DNA from: Pseudomonadota bacterium
Lineage (GTDB): Bacteria; Myxococcota_A; UBA796; GCA-2862545
Length of the DNA stretch: 34,782 nucleotides
Direction: 5' to 3'
Assembly: GCA_023954855.1 (NCBI GenBank)
Contig: JAGSGY010000058.1
Span: 1-34,782, forward strand
Shown here: piece after piece, positions 27,501 through 34,782 of the stretch
Numbering within the stretch: the stretch's first letter is position 1
Layout of the letters: each line of letters opens with the position of its first letter
Position numbers and translations under genes: made by a program
Notes under the pieces: generated by a model
Database searches by the model: none
The model's input: only the letters and a program-made list of their open reading frames with translations
Told to the model about the DNA's origin: nothing

Positions 27501-27834
27501 CAACGGCGGCCTCGGACAGCCTGGCGGCAACGGTGGCAGCGGCGGATCGGCGAGCGGAAACTCCGCACGTGGTGGCGACGGTGGCGACGGCGCGCACGGC
27601 GGGCACGCAGGGCCAGGCGGTGGTGGTGGCGGCGGCGGATCCTACGGGATCTTCCACCTCGGCGGTAGCTTGCAAACGCTTGGGAACTCTTACGTCGCGG
27701 GCTCTGCGGGAACGGGTGGAACCCGCGGCACGGTGTCCGGCGAGGGCACGACTGTGAACGCGACCAGTGGAGATAACGGCGAGGTTCGGGGAACCCGCAC
27801 TTGCTCGGCGACCTCGGACTGCGGCAACTACTAG
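24580..27834 (+). CDS. MopE-like Asp/Cys-rich repeat lipoprotein with Gly-rich tail (copy 1)
   Basis: 1084 residues from the ATG at 24580 (GGAG nine bases ahead). Lipobox VLAAC (Cys16) predicts lipid anchoring. Two Ig-like domains (about 25-230) precede MopE-type repeats (about 235-590): DxDxDGxx, DCDD, YPGNPEVCDG, IDNDCNG, a putative Ca2+- or metal-binding motif family. Only three copies carry the full CDG/DNDC core; others are short DGDCDDD units. A beta-helix-like segment follows (about 597-737: CQTLSYAAGRA, QAGTYPG, VQVYGGFDSSWVRDD), as in DUF1565/pectate-lyase-like proteins, then a Gly-rich region (739-1025) rich in GGNGG, and a short closing CSATSDCGNY. Probably a structural or adhesive surface protein; function unknown. 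A clear terminator follows. Paralogue: the gene starting at 30098. Confidence 0.85.
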   Translation: MRSLSLFLGFGVLAACSGDVSITEQANVAPGVVIETPDDLSLFTEIETIEFRAAADDANGLEDIVGMLWESNIDGELGSGEDVAPDEAGLSRLASTLSIGVHTITVQATDAEGLQAEDSITVTVEAAAQMPLVEISSPNNFQAFDIGATIQFFGSVSDPNQGPDTLGAVWTVADASSGNQVLSSANPPSGTGATTAQLADAPLGDFTVRLTVTDDDSNTDYAEIFIRVEDPAMRDDDNDGWTPGQGDCDDGNADRYPGNPEVCDGIDNDCNGVIDDKDLDSDLHVDDQCTQYQGAMQIDDCNDGDETIYTGAPELEDGLDNDCNGILDDGTPSFDADGDCYCPGTTCTSSSNSACASLATGDCNDTDADISPADVDGDGASACAGDCDDTDATLNIADVDNDNNSTCDGDCDDDDASLSALDLDGDTFSTCDGDCDDDSSACGSACFPGNTAADVCDGYDQDCDTNLDEDPNLLFYRDGDGDGWSVTAGAQTTCTDPDGSGIGWVSTLSNPVDCDDGNAALNHDDADNDGFSTCENDCDDDDATLDPEDADNDSFSTCDGDCDDTPGSGATTNPDASDDPDDNYIDSNCDGLDGDMSLAILVSTSGSNSSTCGDMRAPCQTLSYAAGRADTEGVIDIYVQAGTYPGPHSLSGRVVQVYGGFDSSWVRDDRSASGHDAVFTGGYDSSAAQYLALKLDTCTMGLHNLSVQGPNASGTWSNYGRSSYAVHAYNSVLTIDGARVVGGNGTAGNAGSNGSNATQTRADGGNNGSNARGNVGSTCSTSRQSGGSRGTSSCGSAYYGGSGGSGGSQDSQCTIGLCAGGACNATSGANGGNATTYWSSSNGYRGGGGGTCENGAGGDGRNGRVSDGSGGNGGQREGELSGRYWRATRGGSGTTGSHGTGGGGGGGSGGCDTGADDMGAGGGGGGGGGCRATVVGTGGYGGGSSFGVFGYQSTLTVTDTSITRGAGGNGGRGGNGGLGQPGGNGGSGGSASGNSARGGDGGDGAHGGHAGPGGGGGGGGSYGIFHLGGSLQTLGNSYVAGSAGTGGTRGTVSGEGTTVNATSGDNGEVRGTRTCSATSDCGNY
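26796..27650 (+). repeat. Gly-rich low-complexity region of copy 1
   Basis: About 280 residues of GGNGG, SGG and GGGGGG runs with scattered cysteines, resembling PE_PGRS-like or elastic Gly-rich tails. At DNA level it is GGCGGC/GGTGGC-rich and liable to slippage and assembly error; lengths here should be treated with care. Confidence 0.7.
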
Positions 27835-27857
27835 TTCGCCCCTGTTCGGTCTGGTCT

Positions 27858-27887
27858 GAGCCCTCCATTCGGAGGGCTCTTGTTTTG
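27858..27887 (+). terminator. Rho-independent terminator
   Basis: Perfect stem GAGCCCTCC (27858-27866) and GGAGGGCTC (27871-27879) around an ATTC loop, then TTGTTTT. It lies 23 bases after the stop of the first MopE-like gene and is oriented for it. The minus strand has no T-tract on its side, so the convergent gene ending at 27892 is not served. This is the only strong intrinsic terminator I see in the window. Confidence 0.85.
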
Positions 27888-27891
27888 CCCT

Positions 27892-29064
27892 CTACTTTCG
27901 ACGTCGGTTGACGGTCCCGACGTAGTCGCCGGGCTGGAGCGACGTCCAGTAGAGGTAGTCACCTTGCAGGCGTAGCCTCACGGGGATGAGGTCGTCTTCC
28001 ACGAGCAGGACCGTGGGCCCATCCCCGGACTTGAGGGTGCGGTAGATCTCGCCGGAGCCCGTGGTGAAGAACTGGTCGCCTTCCATCCAGTAGACGTGGG
28101 TAGCGTCGACCTCCACAGCGAGGATGTGCTTGCTGGTTACACGGAGGACGACGTCGGCTGCGGTGGAGATGTCATGTGCGGTCAGCGCTCTCGTGCTCCG
28201 GCTGTTGTATTCGGTCACGCTGAAGACTTGGTCGTCGTCTGACGCGAGTAGACGGACGTCTTCAAGGTTCGTGCGCAGCGTGGTCACGGCACCTTGTGTG
28301 GTCTCCATCCGCTCAATGGTCTGGTTTGGCTGTGCGCTCGAGTCGTCAAGGTCGCTGAAGTACAGCCAGTCCACCCGAGCGTACATGGCACTGCGCCCGT
28401 AGGTGTCGATAACCTCCCGCTCGCTCGCCATGTCGAGCGGTGTCTGGACGATGCGCCCCGGGCTCTTGCTGTCGTGGAAGTAGACGTACTGGCCGGCTAC
28501 GTCGATGCCCGCAGGCTCTTCGATAGTGGAGATGGTGTAGAACGACGATTGACTGGCGTCGGCCTTGTAGCGGCCCACCGAAGACTGGGTGTCGACGTAG
28601 TAGACAAAGTCTCCCTGAGCGTCGATGGGCCACAGGCCAGTTGGCCCGCTGAAGACCGTTGCGGGGGTCCCGCCCGAGTGAGGCACATGCACGATCTCGT
28701 TGAAGCCCGAGACCTCGCGCGAAAAGTACACCTTTGTAGTGTCGACGGCGAGGGCGCCCGGCGTCTGCACATCCGACGCCAGCACCTCCACCGGGTCCAC
28801 ATCCGTGCACATCATCGACACGCAGTAGTGCGCCCCATCCGTGCACGTCTCATCGCTCGTGCACTCACACCCCAGGTCACCGGGCACGCAGGTGTCCGTG
28901 TCCGTGTCCGTGTCCGTGTCGGCATCGGTGTCGGCATCGGTGTCGGTGTCGGTGTCCGCTTCGACATCGGTGTCACCGGAGTCCCCGCGCTCATTCGGCG
29001 GATCCCACCCGAGCAAGCATCCGCTCAGCAGGAACAGTAGCGGCAGGCCGCGTGAGAGCGCCAT
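27892..29064 (-). CDS. Lipoprotein with Asp-Thr linker, Cys-rich motif and beta-propeller-like domain
   Basis: 390 residues from the ATG at 29064 (GTG at 29067 is possible and would overlap the upstream stop by 4 nt). Lipobox LFLLSGC places cysteine at 16. Residues about 28-60 are a low-complexity linker of Asp-Thr and Asp-Ala pairs. A six-cysteine segment follows (CVPGDLGCEC, TCTDG, YCVSMMC, about 61-90). The rest is a repetitive beta protein with recurrent hydrophobic-aromatic strands (KVYFS, FVYYVD, YVYFHD, WLYFSD, HVYWME, YLYWTS), about six blades spaced 45-65 residues, like DUF5050 propellers. Probably an envelope-anchored binding protein of unknown ligand. It ends 13 bases from the neighbour's terminator and is coupled to the upstream membrane protein. 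Confidence 0.8.
   Translation of the reverse strand: MALSRGLPLLFLLSGCLLGWDPPNERGDSGDTDVEADTDTDTDADTDADTDTDTDTDTCVPGDLGCECTSDETCTDGAHYCVSMMCTDVDPVEVLASDVQTPGALAVDTTKVYFSREVSGFNEIVHVPHSGGTPATVFSGPTGLWPIDAQGDFVYYVDTQSSVGRYKADASQSSFYTISTIEEPAGIDVAGQYVYFHDSKSPGRIVQTPLDMASEREVIDTYGRSAMYARVDWLYFSDLDDSSAQPNQTIERMETTQGAVTTLRTNLEDVRLLASDDDQVFSVTEYNSRSTRALTAHDISTAADVVLRVTSKHILAVEVDATHVYWMEGDQFFTTGSGEIYRTLKSGDGPTVLLVEDDLIPVRLRLQGDYLYWTSLQPGDYVGTVNRRRK
28889..28974 (-). repeat. Hexanucleotide repeat encoding Asp-Thr/Asp-Ala linker
   Basis: Units of GACACG, GACACC, GATGCC and GATACC (minus strand) run in tandem and encode the acidic linker. Unit length is a multiple of three, so slippage changes linker length without breaking the frame. 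Confidence 0.8.
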
Positions 29065-29858
29065 CACAGTCGTCCTCCGAGCGAGAGCCCAGGCGTTCGC
29101 GGCCTCGCGTTGAGCCGCAGCACGAGCGACGTTCCCGCGAGCACCCCGCCGACGCCTGCCAAGCTCCAGCCGCCGACGTTGGTGGCCTTGAGCGCGGTCT
29201 CGGTGCCTTCACTTGGGTACTCGACGGACCGACTGGCCGCATAGGTGCCAATGCCCAAGCCAGCGCCAATCACGGCGAGCGATGTGCCGACAATCGGCAC
29301 CACCGGAGACGCCTTCTTGGAGGGAGCATCTATCTCTGGAGGGGCGAGCCAGTTGCTCGGGTAGGGTTCGTCCTCGAGATAGCGCGAGTCCCAGCGGCCA
29401 TCGGCAAAGGATTGCGCGATGTGCGGACCCGCGAGCTCTGCGGGCGGAACGGCGTCGACGCGGATGCCGTCCAAGTAGAAGGTCGCATCGGTGGCGACGG
29501 GAACCCAGTGGGTCTTGTCGGGAACGCTGGTGACAAACCCTCGGATGTCGGCGGGACCAAAGTCGTGAGGCACGTTCGGTGAGATGTGCAGCGCGGTGAG
29601 CATCGACGGCCGCCACTCGCGACCCAGCGCCAACTCAACGATGGCTTGGTACACGAGAAAGCGCGCCCATGGGTCTGGCGAGACGGCCACATCCAAGCAC
29701 TTGGTGCGCTCGCGGAGCCCCTTGAACACCTCGCCAAAAGCGATGAGGTCGTCGTCCCTCAGCGCCGCGTCGGCAGCCTCGACCACCTCGGCGACGTCAG
29801 TCGCGCCCAGCGGGGTCTCGCACGGAGACGCAGATGCCAATGCGGCAAGGAAAAGGAT
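29064..29858 (-). CDS. Hypothetical exported protein with C-terminal membrane pair; probable ATC start
   Basis: About 264 residues. The frame opens immediately after TAG at 29859-29861. AGGAG lies nine bases upstream of an ATC (29858), which would start a signal-like peptide LFLAALASA; the first accepted codon is TTG at 29840, which cuts that peptide away and has no ribosome-binding site. I prefer the ATC reading or a sequencing change of ATG. Residues about 20-120 are helical; a PEGA-like strand segment (FYLDGIRVDAVPPAELAGPH) follows; two hydrophobic helices (about 200-220 and 235-255) lie near the C-terminus, followed by SLGGRL. No recognised family. It lies just upstream of the propeller-like lipoprotein gene and probably shares its job. 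Confidence 0.65.
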   Translation of the reverse strand: MLFLAALASASPCETPLGATDVAEVVEAADAALRDDDLIAFGEVFKGLRERTKCLDVAVSPDPWARFLVYQAIVELALGREWRPSMLTALHISPNVPHDFGPADIRGFVTSVPDKTHWVPVATDATFYLDGIRVDAVPPAELAGPHIAQSFADGRWDSRYLEDEPYPSNWLAPPEIDAPSKKASPVVPIVGTSLAVIGAGLGIGTYAASRSVEYPSEGTETALKATNVGGWSLAGVGGVLAGTSLVLRLNARPRTPGLSLGGRL

Positions 29859-30062
29859 CTAGAGGGACTCCTGCACAGGCGCTCAATCGCCGGTTCTTCT
29901 CTACCCTTGCACGCCGCTCACCGCCAAGTCGAGGCCCCACGCCCCGTCTTGTTCACTTGTTTCGTGACCTCCGTGTGGCTTCGACTCGGCCGCAAACCGG
30001 GTCATTCGGCCCTCACCGCGGCGCTAGCGGGGTTTAAGCTAGTGGATGGCCATACCTGAGCG

Positions 30063-30068
30063 TATGCT
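30063..30068 (+). promoter_or_regulatory. Candidate -10 of second MopE-like gene
   Basis: TATGCT within GCGTATGCT, 29 bases before the ATG at 30098, parallels the GCGTATGGT ahead of copy 1. No -35 is convincing. The remainder of the divergent region 29859-30062 shows nothing I can identify. Confidence 0.3.
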
Positions 30069-30097
30069 ACGCGCGCCCCGCACAGTGAGGAACGCCG

Positions 30098-33000
30098 ATG
30101 CGCGCTCGCATTCTTCAGTCTCTTCTCTTCGGAGGCTTCGGCCTCGTAGCGATGTCGTGTAACAACGACGTCTCCATCACCGAACAAGAGAACGTCGCTC
30201 CTCTGGTCAGCATCGACACACCCGATGATGGCGACAGCGTGACCGAGGGCTCGTCGGTCGACTTCCGGGCTACGGTCGCGGACGACAACGGCCTCGGAGA
30301 CATCCAGGTTGTGGTCTGGACCTCCTCGATCGACGGCGAGATGGGCGACGCAGACGCGGTCCTTCCCGATGCCAACGGAGCGAGCCGCGTGGCCGCAACG
30401 TTGAGCGAGGGCCTTCACACCATCACCGTGACCGTGACCGACTTGGCGGGCGAACAGGCGTCGGACTCGATTGGACTCACGGTCGAGGCAGCCGCGCAGC
30501 TGCCGCTGGCGGAGATTGTCTCTCCTGGGGCCTTTGATGAGTTCGACATGGGCTCGACCGTCGACTTCTCCGGCGTGGTCTCCGACCCGAACCAGGAACC
30601 CGAGTCGCTCACAGCCGTCTGGACCATCCAGAACAACACGTCAGGCGACACTTTCGGGCCCTACTCGGCCTTGGCCGGAACCGGCGGCATCACCACCTCG
30701 CGTCTCGAGAACGCCCCAGAGGGCAACTACCTGATCACCCTCGAGGTCGATGACGACGACCTGAACCATGCCGAAGACAGCGTCTACATCGTGATTGTCG
30801 ACCCGCGCGACCGCGACGATGACAATGACGGTTGGACCCCGAATCAGGGGGACTGCGACGACAACAATTCCGACAGCTACCCCGGCAACGCCGAGCTCTG
30901 CGATGGCATCGACAACGACTGCAACGGCATCATCGATGACAAAGATGTCGACACCGACAACCACATCGACCTGAACTGCAACCTCTACAGCGGCACCCTC
31001 CCGGTCGACGACTGCGACGATGACGATGCGACGGTTCACCCGCTCGCGCCGGAAATCTCCGACGGCATCGACAACGACTGCAACGGCATCGCCGACGACT
31101 CGACCCCGACCTACGACAACGACGGTGACTGCTTCTGCATCGGTCCCGACGCATGTACGGGCTCGTCGAATAGCGCCTGTACGACGCTGGACACCGGCGA
31201 CTGCAACGACAACGATGCCAACATCGACCCAGTCGACGACGACAACGACGGCGCCTCGGAGTGTGCGGGAGACTGCGACGACGACAACGCCGCGCTCTCG
31301 GCCGCAGACAACGACAACGACGGCTTCTCGACCTGTGCCAACGACTGCGATGACACCGACGCGGCACTGACCCCCGTCGACATCGACCAGGACGGCTTCT
31401 CGACCTGTGATGGTGACTGCGACGACAGCCCCGGCAGCTGCGGCTCCGACTGCTTCCCCAGCAACACCGACGCCGACGTCTGCAACGGTGACGACGAAGA
31501 CTGCGACGGAAGCACCGATGAAGACCCCGAGCGCGTCTGGTACCCGGACGCCGACGGCGACGGCTTCATCAGCACCGCCGACTTCACCTACGCCTGCGAT
31601 GACCCGGACGGCCCCGGAGCCAACTGGATCTCCGGCACCACGGCAAACGACTGCGACGATGACCCGAATGCCTGTGGCGCAGACTGCTTCCCGAACAACG
31701 GCGCCGCGGACATCTGCGACACCTACAACCAGGACTGCGACGCGAACGTCGACGAAGATGCCGACATCGTCTGGTACCACGACGCCGACCTCGACGGCTT
31801 CACGGACAGCACCGACACGCAGCTCGCCTGTGACGACCCGGACCTGACCGGCGGCGAGTGGCTCGCGGCCCCGACGGCCGAAGAGGACTGCGATGACGAC
31901 CCGACCGCGTGTGGCGCCGACTGCTTCCCGAACAACACCGACCCGGATGTCTGCGACAGTCAGAACCAGGACTGCGACGCCGACCTCGACGAAGACGCGA
32001 ACATTCCCTGGTACCACGACGCCGATCTCGATGGATACACGGTCTCGAGCGACATCACCTACGCCTGTGCGGACCCCGGCGCCGAGTGGCTCGCAGCTCC
32101 GTCTGCGGCTGAGGACTGCGACGACAACCCGGTGGCCTGCGGAGCGGATTGCTATCCGACCAACACCGACCCCGACATCTGCGACGACTACAACCAGGAC
32201 TGTGACGCCGACCTCGACGAGGACCCGGACACGGTCTGGTACGTCGACCTCGATGGCGACGGCTGGACCGATAACTCAAGTGCGGTGACCCAGTGCGATG
32301 CGCCGAGCTCGGACTGGACGGACATCGCCTCGGGCTCGACCGACTGCGATGACGACCCGAACGCGTGTGGTGCGGATTGCTACCCGACCAACACGAACCC
32401 CGATGTCTGCGACAACCAAAACCAGGACTGTGACAGCGACCTCGACGAAGACCCCGAGGTCGACTGGTTCATCGATGCGGACGGTGATGGAGCTACTGCG
32501 GGTAGTGCGGTCTTCGCCTGCACCTCACCCGGGGGTAGCTACCTGGCCGATGCCTCGAACACCCCGGACTGCGACGATGACGTCAACGCGTGTGGCGCGG
32601 GATGCTTCCCTGGCAACAGTGCCTTGGACATCTGCGACGGTCAAAACCAGGACTGCGACAACTGGGTCGATGAGGACATCGACACGGTCTGGTACCAGGA
32701 CGCGGACGGCGATGGCTTCACGGGCACCGTCACCCAGACGGCCTGCGAGGACATCGACGGAAATGACAATGAGTGGCTTGCCGCGCCCACCACTGATGTG
32801 GACTGCGACGATGGCACCCGAGTGACTGACTGTGGCGCCGACTGCTACCCGGGCAACACCAACCCGGACGTCTGTGACGGCGACAACCAGGACTGCGACA
32901 ACTTCACCGATGAAGACCCGAATACGCCCTACTACCATGACGCCGACGGGGACCAGTTCACCAATAACTCCGACATCCAATTCGCATGCGCCGATCCCGA

Positions 33001-34782
33001 CGGCTTGACCGGCCTGGAGTGGCGGGACACGCCGACGACCAACGACTGCGACGACGACACCAACGCCTGCGGTGCCGGCTGCTATCCGCAGAATTCGAAC
33101 CCGGACGTCTGCGACGGCTACGACCAGGACTGCAGCGGTACGGCCGACGAAGACCCAGACATCACCTGGTACCAGGACGCTGACGGCGACGGCTACACGG
33201 GGACCAGCACGCAGCTGGCCTGTCAGGACCCGGACGACACGGGCACGGAGTGGCTAGGCTCTGCCACAACGACGGACTGTCAGGACACCGGTAGCGGCGC
33301 TGCTCTGGCATGGCCCGGGAACTCCGCCGCAGACATCTGCGACAACATTAACCAGGACTGTGACGCCAACACGGACGAGAACCCCGATCTCGATTGGTAC
33401 GAGGATGCCGATGGTGACGGGTATACCGGCACGAACGTCCAGTACGCCTGCGAGGATCCCGATCTGGGTGGCAACACCTGGCAGCCCGATGCCGAGGGGG
33501 ACTGCGACGACGACACCAATGCGTGTGGTACGGCCTGCAACCCGGGCATCGGTACGGACGGCTGCGATAGCTACAACAACGACTGTGACTTGACCACCGA
33601 CGAGGACCCGGACACCATCTGGTACGCCGATCTCGACGAGGACGACTGGACGGACGTCGACAACACTCAGCTCTCGTGCACGGATCCCGGCGTGAAGTGG
33701 CTGTCCAGCGCGACGACGGACGACTGCGACGACGGCGACTCGGGCTTGAACCACAACGACACCGACACGGACGGCTTCTCGACCTGTGGCGGCGACTGCC
33801 GGCCCGGGGACATCAACAGCTATCCGAACGCACCTGAGCTCTGTGACGGCATCAACAACGACTGCGACGGCGTCACAGATGAGTCGCCCGATGCGGACGG
33901 CGACGGCTGGGAGGTCTGCGAGGGTGACTGCAATGACACGAACGGCAGTGGGTTCACCACGAACCCGGCGGCGAACGACCACCCGGATGCCAACTACGTG
34001 GACCTGAACTGCGACGGCATCGACGGCGATCTGGCTACCGATATCTTTGTGGACCATGTCCTCGGCAACGACAGCCAGGGGAACGTCGGCGAGCCGGATA
34101 CGCCGTACAAGACCATCGGCGCGGCCATCGCGGCGGCGACGGCCGGCGACGACATCCTGGTCAGCACCGACGGGACCTACGACATCGGCACCTCCACGCT
34201 GGACTTCAAGCAGGGCGTGGACGTCTACGGCGGGTACTCGTCTGCCTCGAGTTGGTCGCGCAGTGCCGACCTGGCCCAGGTCTTCTCCGGGGAGATTGGT
34301 GCGAGTGCGGATAGCATCACCCAGGCCACCGAGGTGGCCCAGCTGCAGGTCTTCGCTTCGGATGCCGACGCGTACGGCGAGTCGTCCTACGGTATGTGGG
34401 TTCGCGACACGACGGCGTTGTCGCTGGTGGACTGTGAGTTCTCTTCTGGGGCCGGCTACATCGGCTCGCCCGGCTCGGATGGCCTGGACGGGGATCCGGG
34501 GAGCAAGGGAGATAACGGGCAGAACGGCTGCAGCAACTGCAACAATCAAGGCGCTGGTGGCGCTGGTGGTGCCGGCTGCAAGAGCGGCGGAAAGGGTGGC
34601 AACGGCGGCGCTCAGGGCAACAACGGCGGCGCCCGGGGCGACAACGGGAACGCGGACGATTCCGGCGGTGAGGGTGGCGGTGGCGGTGGCGGCGACAACA
34701 ACTGGTGCCCCGGCTGCGCGGGTGGCGGCTCGGGTAGCGGTGGCACCTCGACCGGCGGCGACGCGGGCGTGGACGGCTCGGA
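30098..34782 (+). CDS. MopE-like repeat lipoprotein (copy 2), truncated by window end
   Basis: 1561 codons are present with no stop; the gene continues past the window. ATG at 30098 follows GAGGAA at good spacing. A signal peptide with a weaker lipobox (VAMSC, Cys21) leads to DVSITEQ and two Ig-like domains (about 25-235), clearly homologous to copy 1. Thirteen MopE-type cores follow (about 240-1250), the middle ten in a ~75-80-residue unit with NQDC. A beta-helix-like segment (about 1310-1445: YKTIGAAIAAATAGDDIL, GVDVYGGYSSASSWSRS) is followed by a collagen-like Gly-X-Y run (GSPGSDGLDGDPGSKGDNG) and Gly-rich sequence to the edge. Expected to be a lipid-anchored, metal-loaded surface protein; function unknown. 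Its missing stop means it can be overlooked by simple gene finding. Confidence 0.85.
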   Translation, partial: MRARILQSLLFGGFGLVAMSCNNDVSITEQENVAPLVSIDTPDDGDSVTEGSSVDFRATVADDNGLGDIQVVVWTSSIDGEMGDADAVLPDANGASRVAATLSEGLHTITVTVTDLAGEQASDSIGLTVEAAAQLPLAEIVSPGAFDEFDMGSTVDFSGVVSDPNQEPESLTAVWTIQNNTSGDTFGPYSALAGTGGITTSRLENAPEGNYLITLEVDDDDLNHAEDSVYIVIVDPRDRDDDNDGWTPNQGDCDDNNSDSYPGNAELCDGIDNDCNGIIDDKDVDTDNHIDLNCNLYSGTLPVDDCDDDDATVHPLAPEISDGIDNDCNGIADDSTPTYDNDGDCFCIGPDACTGSSNSACTTLDTGDCNDNDANIDPVDDDNDGASECAGDCDDDNAALSAADNDNDGFSTCANDCDDTDAALTPVDIDQDGFSTCDGDCDDSPGSCGSDCFPSNTDADVCNGDDEDCDGSTDEDPERVWYPDADGDGFISTADFTYACDDPDGPGANWISGTTANDCDDDPNACGADCFPNNGAADICDTYNQDCDANVDEDADIVWYHDADLDGFTDSTDTQLACDDPDLTGGEWLAAPTAEEDCDDDPTACGADCFPNNTDPDVCDSQNQDCDADLDEDANIPWYHDADLDGYTVSSDITYACADPGAEWLAAPSAAEDCDDNPVACGADCYPTNTDPDICDDYNQDCDADLDEDPDTVWYVDLDGDGWTDNSSAVTQCDAPSSDWTDIASGSTDCDDDPNACGADCYPTNTNPDVCDNQNQDCDSDLDEDPEVDWFIDADGDGATAGSAVFACTSPGGSYLADASNTPDCDDDVNACGAGCFPGNSALDICDGQNQDCDNWVDEDIDTVWYQDADGDGFTGTVTQTACEDIDGNDNEWLAAPTTDVDCDDGTRVTDCGADCYPGNTNPDVCDGDNQDCDNFTDEDPNTPYYHDADGDQFTNNSDIQFACADPDGLTGLEWRDTPTTNDCDDDTNACGAGCYPQNSNPDVCDGYDQDCSGTADEDPDITWYQDADGDGYTGTSTQLACQDPDDTGTEWLGSATTTDCQDTGSGAALAWPGNSAADICDNINQDCDANTDENPDLDWYEDADGDGYTGTNVQYACEDPDLGGNTWQPDAEGDCDDDTNACGTACNPGIGTDGCDSYNNDCDLTTDEDPDTIWYADLDEDDWTDVDNTQLSCTDPGVKWLSSATTDDCDDGDSGLNHNDTDTDGFSTCGGDCRPGDINSYPNAPELCDGINNDCDGVTDESPDADGDGWEVCEGDCNDTNGSGFTTNPAANDHPDANYVDLNCDGIDGDLATDIFVDHVLGNDSQGNVGEPDTPYKTIGAAIAAATAGDDILVSTDGTYDIGTSTLDFKQGVDVYGGYSSASSWSRSADLAQVFSGEIGASADSITQATEVAQLQVFASDADAYGESSYGMWVRDTTALSLVDCEFSSGAGYIGSPGSDGLDGDPGSKGDNGQNGCSNCNNQGAGGAGGAGCKSGGKGGNGGAQGNNGGARGDNGNADDSGGEGGGGGGGDNNWCPGCAGGGSGSGGTSTGGDAGVDGS
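31480..33790 (+). repeat. Expanded MopE-type array, ~225-240 bp units
   Basis: Core cysteine codons recur at about 31481, 31715, 31952, 32180, 32408, 32633, 32873, 33110, 33338 and 33563. Each unit reads roughly CD-x-x-NQDCD-x-x-x-DEDP, WYxDADGDGxT, ACxDPD, W, DCDDD and ACGADCxPxN. Asp and Asn side chains would chelate Ca2+ or another metal, with paired cysteines fixing loops, as in thrombospondin-type-3-like or MopE motifs. Copy 1 holds only one unit of this WY-containing type. Confidence 0.8.
34453..34782 (+). repeat. Collagen-like and Gly-rich tail of copy 2
   Basis: Starting near 34453 the protein has about eight Gly-X-Y triplets, then runs of GGAGG, GGNGG and GGGGGGG. It reaches the edge of the window, so its length is unknown. 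Repetitive GGCGGC codons make this stretch hard to assemble. Confidence 0.65.

Noticed and set aside
28889-28974. Phase-variable switch
   Set aside because: Six-base units cannot shift the reading frame, so on/off switching is not expected.
31480-33790. CRISPR-like periodic repeats
   Set aside because: Units of 225-240 bases with divergent sequence in one coding frame are protein repeats, not 20-50-base identical repeats with unique spacers.
30641-34549. Minus-strand open frames (458 and 431 codons) opposite MopE-like copy 2
   Set aside because: Reverse reading of GAC/GAT/AAC codons yields Val-rich low-complexity protein; the plus-strand frame has the signal peptide and clear repeats.

Overview
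The window is about 34.8 kb of compact, GC-rich, Gram-negative chromosomal DNA. The gene content suggests Myxococcota or a related former-deltaproteobacterial lineage. The clues are lipoproteins with Asp-Thr linkers, MopE-type Asp/Cys-rich repeats with Gly-rich tails, an AgmX/PglI-type C-terminal domain, and a DUF4157 (eCIS core domain) giant protein. This placement is inferred from gene families; no rRNA or tRNA is visible. I see no transposase, integrase, CRISPR array or origin.

Layout. (1) 1-11855, plus strand: a 2703-residue protein with two DUF4157 HExxH domains, about twenty ~75-residue beta-type repeats and a membrane-associated C-terminus. It is followed by a P-loop ATPase of the CpsD/ParA type, a paralogue of that protein lacking the ATPase, and a GreA/GreB-like protein that probably starts at CTG. 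(2) 11852-12316, minus strand: one unrecognised small protein. (3) 12383-19216, plus strand: two TetR-type operators, then tetR, outer-membrane factor, membrane-fusion protein, RND pump and mutT, each successive pair overlapping by 4 nt. (4) 19213-22779, minus strand: an orphan ParA, a rhodanese, a c-haem/copper type II monooxygenase-like lipoprotein and a DUF1684 lipoprotein. (5) 22915-24347: a small membrane-anchored AgmX/PglI-C protein convergent with a KDSR-type short-chain dehydrogenase (sphingoid-base biosynthesis). (6) 24580-34782: two paralogous MopE-like surface lipoproteins on the plus strand. The second runs off the window. They flank a minus-strand pair made of a beta-propeller-like lipoprotein and a membrane protein with a probable ATC start.

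Genes are packed very tightly. Co-directional neighbours mostly overlap by ATGA, GTGA or CTGA, and all three convergent pairs overlap by exactly 4 nt through complementary stop codons. The only clear intrinsic terminator lies after the first MopE-like gene.

The most likely under-described material is the DUF4157 giant with its ATPase/paralogue pair, a candidate payload-plus-accessory set of an extracellular contractile injection system whose structural genes would lie upstream. Second is the cell-surface MopE-like pair, in which the second copy carries a long expanded array of ~75-80-residue repeats with an NQDC core.
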